Positions 53,501-64,000 of a stretch of 64,000 bases of DNA are shown piece after piece (the first letter of the stretch is position 1; each line of letters begins with the position of its first letter). The notes beneath the pieces were generated by a model that was not told the origin of the DNA, did not search any database, and was given only the letters and a program-made list of their open reading frames with translations. Source of the DNA: Streptomyces sp. A1277 (GTDB lineage Bacteria > Actinomycetota > Actinomycetes > Streptomycetales > Streptomycetaceae); contig NZ_SSBI01000014.1 of assembly GCF_004795015.1 (NCBI RefSeq), positions 78,036 through 142,035 on the forward strand. Reading direction: 5' to 3'. A program made the position numbers and the translations under genes.

Positions 53501-54138
53501 CGCGCGGCATTCCCCGCGACTCCCGCGCCTACACCGACCTCCTCGCCGAATGGGGCGCCATCCTGCTGCGCCGCGCCGAACTCCCGGACGGCCGAGAGCA
53601 CATCGGGGCGGCGGTACGGGTGCTGCGCGACTGCCGGTCCGAGATGCCGGCCGGGGGAGCGCACCAGTCCGAACGCCTGCTGATGCTCGGCCGCGCCCTG
53701 ATGCTGCGGCACCGCGCCACCGAGGACCGGGTCGACCTGCGCGAGGCGGAGTACCTCTTCAAGCTCGCGGCCGAGGAGGCGACGGACCCGCTCACCGCCG
53801 CGCACTGCTGGCTGGAGCTGGGCCGGGCCCAGCTCCAGGCCGCCGGGGTCCTCGGCAGGCCGGCCCGGCGCGACGAGGCCGCGGAGGCGTTCCGCTCGGC
53901 CGCCGAGTCCGCCGCCGAGGCGCAAACGGAGCTGGAAAGTCCACAACATCTCCAGGAAGCAGCGGAGTTGGCGGCTACAGCCAACCACTGGCGGGGTATG
54001 ACGTACGAGAGAGCGGGCCGCCCCCGGGCCGCGCGGGACGCGTACCGGGCGGCCCGGCAGGAGTGGCGCAAACTGCCGGACGGCGGCGGCGCGGCGGGTG
54101 AGTCCACCGCCGGGCGGCTGGCGGAGCTGGAGCGGTGA
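50539..54138 (+). CDS. Large vWA/TPR-like protein with SAV_2336-type N-terminus
   Basis: Protein of 1199 aa. After a 9-residue repeat (about 12-35) comes the SAV_2336 N-terminal region (ELVARLRAAGLEPDVGQLCDALWLAQW). A von Willebrand A domain follows with the MIDAS triad DASSS (Asp264, Ser266, Ser268) and VVVSDCAGPLW. An acidic Glu/Asp linker (about 620-640) leads to a long alpha-helical region (about 700-1199) resembling TPR repeats. It probably couples the ATPase to the protease and TPR partners. The start overlaps no gene but is 7 bp from the MoxR stop; the repeat-rich beginning makes the exact start somewhat unsure. Confidence 0.83.
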   Translation: MRGADGADGAGEAAEVAEAIEAAEVAEAVEAAEAVEVPGVPGVPEVSGAAGASEPYEDGLLPELVARLRAAGLEPDVGQLCDALWLAQWTRGPGAPDAADGAAPALLSGTRSSGEAAAQGRVGTLTARDVRTPEAARDDRRGDEREPGDGERISLHPVPGRALTGDDEDAEDRAALRTGGARPGADTRATVLPLGVPAAPVLPAPLELSRALRPLQRYHPVSAPQRRVLDETATAERSARAGGVIMPVFRGVRRGDAIVQCVMDASSSMLVWDRLFGELQQIFAQLGAFRDVQVRYLHQGPDGRCTVSRSPDPAAAPLHSADRLSDPTGRRVTVVVSDCAGPLWRSGHAHRLLHQLARLAPVAVLQPLPQRMWNRTRLPVTFGSLTRGEGPAGATLLKVTGDAGTGPATHPGALAVPVLPPAPDALAAWARLLSGTGAASVPGAVGWVRADQPAASTRRRGDTLSSLQLVSRFRSTASPVAGQLAVYLAAAPLYLPVMQLVQRTMLPHSGPAELAEVLLSGLLKRVDGGTGRGQWYAFEPDVQEALLGPLGRDEALLVLKHCSQYIEQRFGKGGPNFPALAYAQLGDGTARDAGDGTGPDAGRPLPAEGAQPRDGDADTDGEEADESEESEENEGNGGNERRGGPRVPHAFAEVAARVLERFMPVPPRFVTREPKTPGNSTAPAGGLAVRRARELVRHFEADKMVQRLIDAVQLLRGAAENSPAPAADPELWSEYARCVLRLWEVQGGADLLEEAERAAERAAARPGAVRERAVLAKVLHAAADDRRRRGDRRGALELLRRADREYTAACASPGLEPGEALRLTLERVRALEAQWRLDGDSALLQSACGMLEAFADAWPDQENRPAVLPLQHGRTLLKLARATQDEEQSREYARQSARSLRTAFAQGGRQTMGTEIRIVLDLVDALLASGAEPEEAATLVAQSLETVRDQRQRAQLQTRAGRVRVARYEHTGDPAELVTATEWFARAARGIPRDSRAYTDLLAEWGAILLRRAELPDGREHIGAAVRVLRDCRSEMPAGGAHQSERLLMLGRALMLRHRATEDRVDLREAEYLFKLAAEEATDPLTAAHCWLELGRAQLQAAGVLGRPARRDEAAEAFRSAAESAAEAQTELESPQHLQEAAELAATANHWRGMTYERAGRPRAARDAYRAARQEWRKLPDGGGAAGESTAGRLAELER
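50572..50643 (+). repeat. 27-bp in-frame repeat in the vWA gene
   Basis: Units at 50572-50598 and 50599-50625 plus an 18-bp partial copy encode EAAEVAEAI, EAAEVAEAV and EAAEAV. Confidence 0.88.
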
Positions 54139-54282
54139 GAGCGGCACGCTCGACGGCGAGCGGGCCCGCGCCCCGGCGCGTACGTCCGGGAACAGGGCAG
54201 GTCAGGGATGCGGGACCGGCGGGACGCGCTCAACGGCGAGCGGGTCACCGGCCGGCCCGGTGCTGCGGTACGGGGAGGCGTG

Positions 54283-54471
54283 ATGAGCGAGTCGACACGG
54301 AACGACGGGACGGGCGCGGCCGGCACGGGTGAACTGCCGGACCTGCTGGGCCTGGACCTGGCGACCCTGCGGACGATGGACCACCCGGTGCTGACCGAGG
54401 TGGTGGCGGATCTGCGGGGGCGGGCGGAGCAGCCGAAGGAGATGCTCTGGGGGTTCACCAACGCCTTCTGA
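54283..54471 (+). CDS. fxsA: FxsA-like precursor peptide (FxSxx-COOH family variant)
   Basis: A 62-aa polypeptide. Residues 1-15 are polar; then ELPDLLGLDLATLRTMDHPV and a helical stretch lead to the C-terminus QPKEMLWGFTNAF. The conserved LRTMDHPVL and the very end of the chain are typical of the FxSxx-COOH family, but here Asn stands where Ser is expected (F-T-N-A-F). GGGGAGG lies upstream of ATG 54283, which is preferred over the in-frame ATG at 54208. It is followed by a strong terminator and then by the radical SAM gene, as expected of a substrate gene expressed in excess. Confidence 0.82.
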   Translation: MSESTRNDGTGAAGTGELPDLLGLDLATLRTMDHPVLTEVVADLRGRAEQPKEMLWGFTNAF

Positions 54472-54527
54472 ACCGGGGCAGGTCCGCCGACACCTTCACC
54501 AGGCAGTACGGGACGGTCCGGCGGCAG

Positions 54528-54571
54528 CGCACCCCCGGCCGAGAAACCGCACGGTTTCGGCCGGGGGTGCG
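54528..54571 (+). terminator. Strong terminator between fxsA and fxsB
   Basis: A 14-bp outer stem (54528-54541 with 54558-54571) with an inner AAACC/GGTTT stem. It probably separates abundant fxsA message from fxsB. Confidence 0.82.
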
Positions 54572-54684
54572 TCCGATCAGGACATCATGGCCCGGGACGG
54601 GCCTGCCCCGCCGTACGCCGGGGACACTCACCCCGGGCAGGCAGCGGGGCCATCCCGGCCGGCGTACAGCACGGGGGTGCTCGA

Positions 54685-55944
54685 TTGGCTGGACGGACGA
54701 CGCCTTGGGAGGAGCGGCCCGCCGAGCGGGCGCCGCGACGCGATGCCCGCGCGCCCCGCCCCGCCGGCCCGGCCCGGATACCGCCGGTCCCCTTCGGCCA
54801 GTTCATCGTGAAGGTGCACGGCCGCTGCAACCTCGCCTGCCGCTACTGCTACCTGTACGAGGGCCCCGACCGGACCTGGCGCGGCCGACCCGCCGCGGCG
54901 TCGCCCGCCGTCCTGGACCGCACCGCCGGCCGCATCGCCGAACACGCGGCCGCCCACGGGCTCCGCCGCGTCGCCCTCGTCCTGCACGGCGGCGAACCCC
55001 TGCTCGCCGGCCCCGGCCGCTTGGCGGCCCTCGCCGACGGGGTGCGCGAGCGGGTGCCGGCGGGATGCGCCGTCCACACCACCGTGCAGACCAACGCCAC
55101 CCTGCTCACCGACGCCGGGATCGCCACCCTCGCCCGGCACGGCATCGGCGTCGGCATCAGCCTCGACGGCGGCCTCGCCGCCCACAACACCCTGCGCACC
55201 GACCACGCGGGCCGCCCCTCCTGGCCCGCCGCCTCACGCGGCGCCCGGCTCCTGGCCGACCACCACCCCGACGCGTACGCCGGCATCCTCACCGTCGTCG
55301 ACCCGCGCACCGACCCCCTGGAGATGTACGAGTCCCTGCTCGCCCTGCGCCCCCCGGCCCTGGACCTCCTGCTGCCGCACGGCAACTGGTCCAGCCCGCC
55401 GCCCGGACTGCCCGACCTGACGGACACCGCCACGGGCCCAGGATCGGGCCGCGCCACCCCGTACGGCGACTGGCTGTGCACCGTCTTCGACCGCTGGTGG
55501 CTGGCCCCCCGGCGGGAGACCCGCATCCGGCTGTTCGAGGAGTGCGTCGCCCTGCTCCTCGGGCTGCCCGCCGCCACCGAGTCCCTCGGACTCGACCCGC
55601 TCAACGCGGTCGTGGTCGAGACGGACGGCTCCATCGAGCAGGTCGACTCCCTCAAGTCCGCGTACGACGGCGCGGCCACCACCGGGCTCGACGTCTTCCG
55701 CCACACCTTCGACGAAGCGCTGCGCCACCCCGGCGTCGCCGCCCGCCAGGCGGGGGCCGGCGCGCTCGCCCCCGCCTGCCGCGCCTGCCCGCTGCTGACC
55801 GTGTGCGGTGGCGGCCACTACGCACACCGCTACCGCGCAGACAACGGCTTCGGCAACCCCTCCGTCTACTGCGCCGACCTCGAACGGCTGGTCCGCCACG
55901 TCGCGGCCCGGCTCGCCGACGCAACCGCTGGAGACCCCCCATGA
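54685..55944 (+). CDS. fxsB: FxsB-family radical SAM/SPASM enzyme
   Basis: Radical SAM protein of 419 aa. The cluster-binding motif is C48-x3-C52-x2-C55 in KVHGRCNLACRYCYLYEG. The SAM-binding GGEPLL region (VLHGGEPLLAG) is intact. A C-terminal SPASM domain binds auxiliary clusters (ACRACPLLTVCGGGHYAHRY and SVYCADLERL). The N-terminal PFGQFIVKVH matches FxsB enzymes. TTG at 54685 is the best start found; the first 35 residues are poorly conserved, so it is not certain. Predicted to modify FxsA. The stop overlaps the HExxH gene (ATGA). Confidence 0.9.
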   Translation: MAGRTTPWEERPAERAPRRDARAPRPAGPARIPPVPFGQFIVKVHGRCNLACRYCYLYEGPDRTWRGRPAAASPAVLDRTAGRIAEHAAAHGLRRVALVLHGGEPLLAGPGRLAALADGVRERVPAGCAVHTTVQTNATLLTDAGIATLARHGIGVGISLDGGLAAHNTLRTDHAGRPSWPAASRGARLLADHHPDAYAGILTVVDPRTDPLEMYESLLALRPPALDLLLPHGNWSSPPPGLPDLTDTATGPGSGRATPYGDWLCTVFDRWWLAPRRETRIRLFEECVALLLGLPAATESLGLDPLNAVVVETDGSIEQVDSLKSAYDGAATTGLDVFRHTFDEALRHPGVAARQAGAGALAPACRACPLLTVCGGGHYAHRYRADNGFGNPSVYCADLERLVRHVAARLADATAGDPP

Positions 55945-57332
55945 GCACCGCCGTCCCCGACCACGTCCTGCGCGAACTCGGCCGCACCAAGGGCGACACC
56001 GCGTCCCTCGGCCTGCTCGTCCGCGACCAGGACACCCGCCGCCTCGTCCTCCTGCGGGCCCTGCTCGACGCGGCGTCGGCCGCGCCCGCGACGGTGTGCC
56101 CGCCCGCGCTGCTGGACCGGCTGCGCGAGGACTGGGCCCTCCTCGAAGCCGCTGAACGCGCGGACCGGGCCGCGGTGCGCACCGTCCTGTTTCACCCCCT
56201 GGCCGGTCCCTGGGCGCGGCGCCTGCTGGGCGGCCTCACCGCCCGGGCCGCCGCCGGCCCGGACCTCCGCGCCGACCTGGCCCACCTGACGGCGCTGGCG
56301 GCCGCGGCGGCGATCCGGGCGGGGGTGGCGTTCGAGAGCCGGCTCGCCCCCCGCGGAGGGCTGGCCTGCCTCCCCACGCTGGGCGCCGTCCGGGCCGACG
56401 CCGGCCCCGTCGGACTCTCCCACCGCGGCGACGAGTTGACGCTGCGCCCGCCGGCCGGGCCCGAGTTCACGGTCAGGTGCCAGCCGGACCGGACGCTGAG
56501 CTCGGCCGACCCGCGCTGGCTCCCGGTGCTCATGCTCCGCGCGGTATCGCCGGGCGGCGGCCCCGTGCCCCTCGACGACGCCGACCCGTACGGCATCGAC
56601 GGCGGTGGGCTCCCGCGATACGGGCTGGGCGGGGCCGCGCGCGTCGGTGACCACGAGCGCAAGGAGTGGGCCGCTTCCTGGTCCGGGGTCGAGCCCCTGC
56701 TCCGGGACGGCGGCGACCACCGCCTCACCGAAGCGGCCGTGCTGCTGCGCTGCGTGGTCCCACTCGGCCGTCCGGCCGGCTCCGGGCCCACCGGAGGGGG
56801 CGGGGCGCACTGCAGCGGAACCAGGCGCGAGGCGTTCGGAGCCGTCCTCAGCAGCAAGCCCGCCACCGCGGCCTACTTCGCCTCGACGCTCGTCCACGAA
56901 CTCCAGCACACCAAACTGGCCGCGCTCACCGCCCTGGTGCCACTCCACCGGGAGGACCCGGCCGAGCGCTACTTCGCCCCCTGGCGCCCCGACCCCCGGC
57001 CCTTCGACGGGCTCCTCCAGGGCGCCTATTCGCACCTCGCCCTCGCCGACTACTGGCAGCGGTTCGCCCTCCAGGCACGCCGGGTCACCCACCAGGACCT
57101 GGCATGGGCCGAGCACGCCCGCTGCCGGGAACAGGTCGGGGCCGTACTGCCCGTGCTGGCCGGTTCGGCGGCGCTCACCCCCGAAGGCCGGACGGTGGTC
57201 AACGAGATGATCTCGGTCTACCACCGTCTGGACGATAATCCGCCTCCCCCGGGGCATCTCGCGCGCGCGCAGGCGTACGTGAGCACCGCCAAGGTGATAT
57301 GGCAGCAGAGGAACGGCTCGCGAAGGCCGTGA
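55941..57332 (+). CDS. HExxH-motif protein of the Fxs system
   Basis: Protein of 463 aa. The gluzincin-like motif is HELQH (319-323) in ASTLVHELQHTKL, and a third ligand may lie further on (GAYSHLALADYWQRF). The first 300 residues are helix-rich with no known domain. In other FxsB proteins this domain is fused to the C-terminus of the radical SAM protein; here it is a separate gene starting within the fxsB stop. It could hydrolyse the modified peptide, but that is unproved. Confidence 0.86.
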   Translation: MSTAVPDHVLRELGRTKGDTASLGLLVRDQDTRRLVLLRALLDAASAAPATVCPPALLDRLREDWALLEAAERADRAAVRTVLFHPLAGPWARRLLGGLTARAAAGPDLRADLAHLTALAAAAAIRAGVAFESRLAPRGGLACLPTLGAVRADAGPVGLSHRGDELTLRPPAGPEFTVRCQPDRTLSSADPRWLPVLMLRAVSPGGGPVPLDDADPYGIDGGGLPRYGLGGAARVGDHERKEWAASWSGVEPLLRDGGDHRLTEAAVLLRCVVPLGRPAGSGPTGGGGAHCSGTRREAFGAVLSSKPATAAYFASTLVHELQHTKLAALTALVPLHREDPAERYFAPWRPDPRPFDGLLQGAYSHLALADYWQRFALQARRVTHQDLAWAEHARCREQVGAVLPVLAGSAALTPEGRTVVNEMISVYHRLDDNPPPPGHLARAQAYVSTAKVIWQQRNGSRRP

Positions 57333-57412
57333 GAAGCCCGTGATTCCCGCTGGAGCGGCGGTGGCTCCGGTGTATGTTGACAAGGCTCGTATCGAGGCAG
57401 GGAGACGGTTGA

Positions 57413-60403
57413 ATGCCCGGAACGCGTAGGCCAGTTGGAGTAACCGGGGCGAACACCGTCACGATCAGTTTCGCCGGTTTCAATCGCGCCTGGGCGGCGT
57501 GGATCGCGGACCGTCTGGAGCGGCGTGGTGTGACGGTCGTCCAGCAGCGCTGGGACCCGCCCGTCTCGGTCCTGCTGGAGGAAGCGCTGCGCGACCTGAC
57601 GCTCGCACGCGGACGGGTCCTGGTGATCCTCAGTGACTGGTACTTCCAGCTCGGCCCCCGCAGCCACGAGGAGTGGAACCGGGCGCTGCGCTCCGAAGTA
57701 GCCCCGGACCCCGACCGGTTCGCCGCCGTGTGCGTCACCACCTCCGCGCTCCCCGGAGCCACGTCCGCCTTCGGTGCGGCCGACCTCATCAACGTCGGCG
57801 CCGAGGAGGCGGAGCGCCGGCTCCTCGCCCGGCTGGGACTGCCCACCGACCCGCTGCCCGACGCCGGCACCTCACCGGGCCCGCGGTTCCCGTCCGACAC
57901 CCCGCAGGTCTGGGGCGGAGTGCCGCGCCGCAACATCCGGTTCACCGGCCGTGAGCAGCTGCTCACCGACGCCTACCGGGCACTCCAGGAGTCCGGACCG
58001 GGTGCGGGGGTCGTGACCCTGCACGGCATGTCCGGCGTCGGCAAGACGCAGCTGGCCGCGGAGTACGCCTACCGCTTCGGCTCCGAGTACGACGTGGTCT
58101 GGTGGGTGCCCGCCGACCGGCGCGCGCTCTACCGGCAGAAGCTCGCCGAACTCGCGCCTGAACTCGGCCTGTCCACCGGTGCCGAGTACGGCGAGCGGCT
58201 GCGTGCCGTACGCGACTCGCTGCGCCGGGGCGACCCGCACGCCCACTGGCTGCTGATCCTGGACGGCGCCGACGAACCCGACCAGATCTGGGACCTGGTG
58301 CCCACCGGACCGGGGCACGTCCTGATCACCTCCCGCAATCCGGAGTGGAGCGAGCACAACAGCAACCTCGTCGAGGTCCCCGTCTACCGGCGCGAAGAGT
58401 CCGTCGCCTTCATCCGCCGCCGGGCCCCGCGCCTGACCCCGGCCGAGGCCGACCAGCTCGCCGAGGCCCTCGAAGACCTGCCGCTGCTCCTCGACCAGAC
58501 CGCCGGCTGGCTCAACGACTCGGACCTGTCGGTGGAGGAGTACATCGGGCTCCTCGACGGCGGGATCGACCAGGACGTCGTCAAGGTGTCCGCCGACTTC
58601 CCCCTCGCCTTCCAGACCGCCTGGTCGATACTGCTGAACAAGCTCAGGGACACCGTCCCCGAGTCCGTCGACCTGCTGCGCCTGTGCAGCTTCTTCGCAC
58701 CCGGCTCCATCCCCGTGAGGCTCCTGAAGGACATGCCGCCCGGGGACCTGCCGGAACAGGTGTCCGGGCTGATGAGCGACCCCCTGCTGTGGAACAAGGC
58801 GATCAACCAGCTCCGTCAGTACTCCGTGGTCCGGCTGGAATCCCATGAAACGGGCGTCGACACGGCGTCCTCCGGGGAATCCGTCTACATGCACCGGATG
58901 GTCCACCAGATCGTCGGACACGACATGACGGAGGAGAACCGGCAGGAGTTCATCGACGTCGTCCGGCGCGCCCTCGCGGCGGCGGACCCCGGCCGCCCCA
59001 CCGACACCCGCCTGTGGCCCGCGTACGCCGAGATCACTCCGCACCTCAAGTGGGCCGACGTACTGAAGAGCACCGACCCGGCGGTGCAGACGCTGGTGCT
59101 CAACTGCCTGCGCTACATGTACCTGTCGGGGGAGTACCGGGCCGGCATCAAGCTGGGCGAACGCGCCATGGCCGCCTGGCGGGAGCTGTTCGGCGAGGAC
59201 CACCCCAGGATCTGGGACGTCAGCTACCACTACGCCAACCTGCTCAGGGCCGTCGGCGACTACGCCGGCACCGAGGCCATCGAACGCGCGGTGGTGGAGC
59301 GCCTGCGTGCCGAGCGCGGCCCCGATGACCTGGAGCATCTGCGTGCCGCCTCCGGCCTGGCCGCCGACCTGCGGGGCCTCGGCCAGTACGACGAGGCACT
59401 GGAGGTCTGCGGCCGGGTCCTCACCGCGTACCAGGGACTGCTGGGCGACCAGGACTCGCGGACGCTCAACGCACAGAGCAACCTGGCCGTCACCTTGCGG
59501 CTGCTGGGCCGGTACCAGGAGTCCCTGGAGCTCAACCGGCGCACGCTGGACGCCCGCCGTCAGCTCCTGCGGCAACGGCACCCCTGGACCCTGTACTCCG
59601 AGATCGCCTACGCCATCGACCTGCGCCTGCTGGGCCGCTACAACGAGGCGTTGTCCCTCCAGAACCAGAGCGTCCAGGTGCACCGACGCGTCCTGGGAGC
59701 GGACAACCCGCAGTCCCTGCGCGCCGAGCACAACCTCGCGCTGTGCCACTACCGCAACGGCGAGCGGACCAGGGCGAGCGCCCTGTTCAGCCGTGTCCTG
59801 GAGCGGTGCGAACGCGTCATGGGCGACAGCGACCCGCTGACCATGATGTTCGCGGCCGGCCAGAGCTGCTTCGCCCGTGAGCACGGCAACATCGACCAGG
59901 CCAGGGCCATAAGCGAGAAGGTGGTCAGCGGCTACGCGGTCATGCTCGGCGAGGAGCACCCGTACGCGGCGGGTACCCGGTCCAACCACGCCCTCATCCT
60001 GCGCAACGTGGGGGAGCGGGAGCACGCCCACGTGCTGCTGGAGGAAGCGCTCGCCACCATGACCGGGGCCGTCGGCGAGAACCACCCGTGGACGCTGGGC
60101 TGCGCCATCAACGCCTCGGCGCTGCGCAACCTCGTGGGCGACCCAGAGGGCGCGGCCGCGCTGACGGACTCCGTCATCACCCGCGCCGTCGAGGTCCTCG
60201 GTCGCACGCACCCGCTGACACTGTCCGCCCGCATCGCCCACGCCGCCGACCTGCGTGGTATCCGCGAACGGCAGAAGGCCGAGAAGATCGAGAACGAGGC
60301 CCTGGAGGACCTGGCGACGACCCTCGGCGCCCAGCACACCCACACGGTCTCGGCCCGCTCCCGCACCCGCCCGTACTGGGACTTCGAGCCGCTGGTCGCC
60401 TGA
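57413..60403 (+). CDS. fxsT: FxsT: TIR-NB-ARC-TPR protein
   Basis: Protein of 996 aa. A TIR-like domain (about 14-140) begins TVTISFAGFNRAWAAW and keeps the Glu-containing HEEWNRAL helix. An NB-ARC ATPase has Walker A GMSGVGKT (205-212), Walker B LLILDG (280-285) and TSRNPEW. A winged-helix-like region follows. The C-terminal half (about 540-980) consists of TPR repeats of about 42 residues (for example YDEALEVCGRVLTAYQGLLG, YQESLELNRRTLDARRQLLR). This STAND architecture is typical of immune receptors. It ends before a bidirectional terminator shared with sucA. It matches the FxSxx-COOH system TPR protein. Confidence 0.87.
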   Translation: MPGTRRPVGVTGANTVTISFAGFNRAWAAWIADRLERRGVTVVQQRWDPPVSVLLEEALRDLTLARGRVLVILSDWYFQLGPRSHEEWNRALRSEVAPDPDRFAAVCVTTSALPGATSAFGAADLINVGAEEAERRLLARLGLPTDPLPDAGTSPGPRFPSDTPQVWGGVPRRNIRFTGREQLLTDAYRALQESGPGAGVVTLHGMSGVGKTQLAAEYAYRFGSEYDVVWWVPADRRALYRQKLAELAPELGLSTGAEYGERLRAVRDSLRRGDPHAHWLLILDGADEPDQIWDLVPTGPGHVLITSRNPEWSEHNSNLVEVPVYRREESVAFIRRRAPRLTPAEADQLAEALEDLPLLLDQTAGWLNDSDLSVEEYIGLLDGGIDQDVVKVSADFPLAFQTAWSILLNKLRDTVPESVDLLRLCSFFAPGSIPVRLLKDMPPGDLPEQVSGLMSDPLLWNKAINQLRQYSVVRLESHETGVDTASSGESVYMHRMVHQIVGHDMTEENRQEFIDVVRRALAAADPGRPTDTRLWPAYAEITPHLKWADVLKSTDPAVQTLVLNCLRYMYLSGEYRAGIKLGERAMAAWRELFGEDHPRIWDVSYHYANLLRAVGDYAGTEAIERAVVERLRAERGPDDLEHLRAASGLAADLRGLGQYDEALEVCGRVLTAYQGLLGDQDSRTLNAQSNLAVTLRLLGRYQESLELNRRTLDARRQLLRQRHPWTLYSEIAYAIDLRLLGRYNEALSLQNQSVQVHRRVLGADNPQSLRAEHNLALCHYRNGERTRASALFSRVLERCERVMGDSDPLTMMFAAGQSCFAREHGNIDQARAISEKVVSGYAVMLGEEHPYAAGTRSNHALILRNVGEREHAHVLLEEALATMTGAVGENHPWTLGCAINASALRNLVGDPEGAAALTDSVITRAVEVLGRTHPLTLSARIAHAADLRGIRERQKAEKIENEALEDLATTLGAQHTHTVSARSRTRPYWDFEPLVA

Positions 60404-60427
60404 GCCGACGCGGCTTTCACACACCGA

Positions 60428-60464
60428 GGGGCCCGCCCCGCGATCCACTCGCGGGACGGGCCCC
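60428..60464. terminator. Bidirectional terminator, fxsT / sucA
   Basis: A 15-bp stem with one mismatch (60428-60442 with 60450-60464, 7-nt loop) between convergent genes. Confidence 0.82.
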
Positions 60465-60481
60465 TGGTCGTGCTGTGCCGG

Positions 60482-64000
<3,519 letters not shown>

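Noticed and set aside
52204..54147. Long antisense frame opposite the vWA/TPR gene
   Set aside because: Low-complexity translation, no domain; the plus-strand frame has the vWA MIDAS and helical repeats.
55941..55944. Possible frameshift joining fxsB and the HExxH gene
   Set aside because: A normal stop and start overlap (ATGA) with a good N-terminus for the second protein; split genes are the simpler reading.

Overview
The window is chromosomal DNA of a Streptomyces. The sequence is very GC-rich with strong third-position GC. It carries the complete das chitobiose/GlcNAc locus with DasR operators, wblE, a SigB-family sigma/anti-sigma pair, nickel superoxide dismutase, snapalysin and its LysR activator, and the actinobacterial multifunctional 2-oxoglutarate dehydrogenase. 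The backbone order (das - wblE - sigH - sodN/sodX - amino-acid ABC transporter - malic enzyme - sucA/kgd) matches what I recall of the S. coelicolor chromosome around SCO5231-SCO5281.

Regions: 0-8.2 kb, dasR, dasABC-dasD, nagB and a SIS-domain sugar-phosphate enzyme: uptake of chitin oligosaccharides, hydrolysis to GlcNAc and entry into glycolysis, controlled by DasR. 8.5-17.5 kb, regulators (PdtaS-like histidine kinase, WblE, SigH/anti-sigma), a diacylglycerol-kinase-like lipid kinase, a UBP zinc finger, a Na+/H+ antiporter, a PLP enzyme and an amidase. 17.7-19.5 kb, a nitric-oxide module (flavohemoprotein plus NsrR-type Rrf2 regulator) with two matching operators. 19.6-22.2 kb, a Family 2B encapsulin-like shell gene followed by a polyprenyl diphosphate synthase, its probable cargo. 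23-29.5 kb, a membrane protein/YtrA-type GntR pair, snpA/snpR, NAD(P)-binding SDR proteins, and an adenylyltransferase-like gene broken by one extra C. 29.5-33.7 kb, a more AT-rich accessory island: IS5-type transposase scrap, a small secreted protein and an ABC transporter with two membrane proteins. 33.7-46.6 kb, backbone stress and metabolism genes.

The most unusual region is 46.7-60.4 kb. It encodes a trypsin-co-occurring domain protein, a trypsin-like protease joined to a VMAP-like C-terminal domain, a MoxR-type AAA+ ATPase, a 1199-residue vWA protein of the SAV_2336 type, a 62-residue FxsA-like precursor, an FxsB radical SAM/SPASM enzyme, an HExxH protein and a TIR/NB-ARC/TPR protein (FxsT). 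It looks like an NTP-dependent conflict (defence) or signalling module joined to a peptide-modification (RiPP-like) system. The parts belong to known families; the biochemical output of this combination is, to my knowledge, not established.

Starts were adjusted from the longest open frame wherever a ribosome site, family length or 4-bp stop/start overlap favoured a shorter form. No tRNA, rRNA, CRISPR array or intact insertion sequence was seen. The sucA/kgd gene runs off the right edge.
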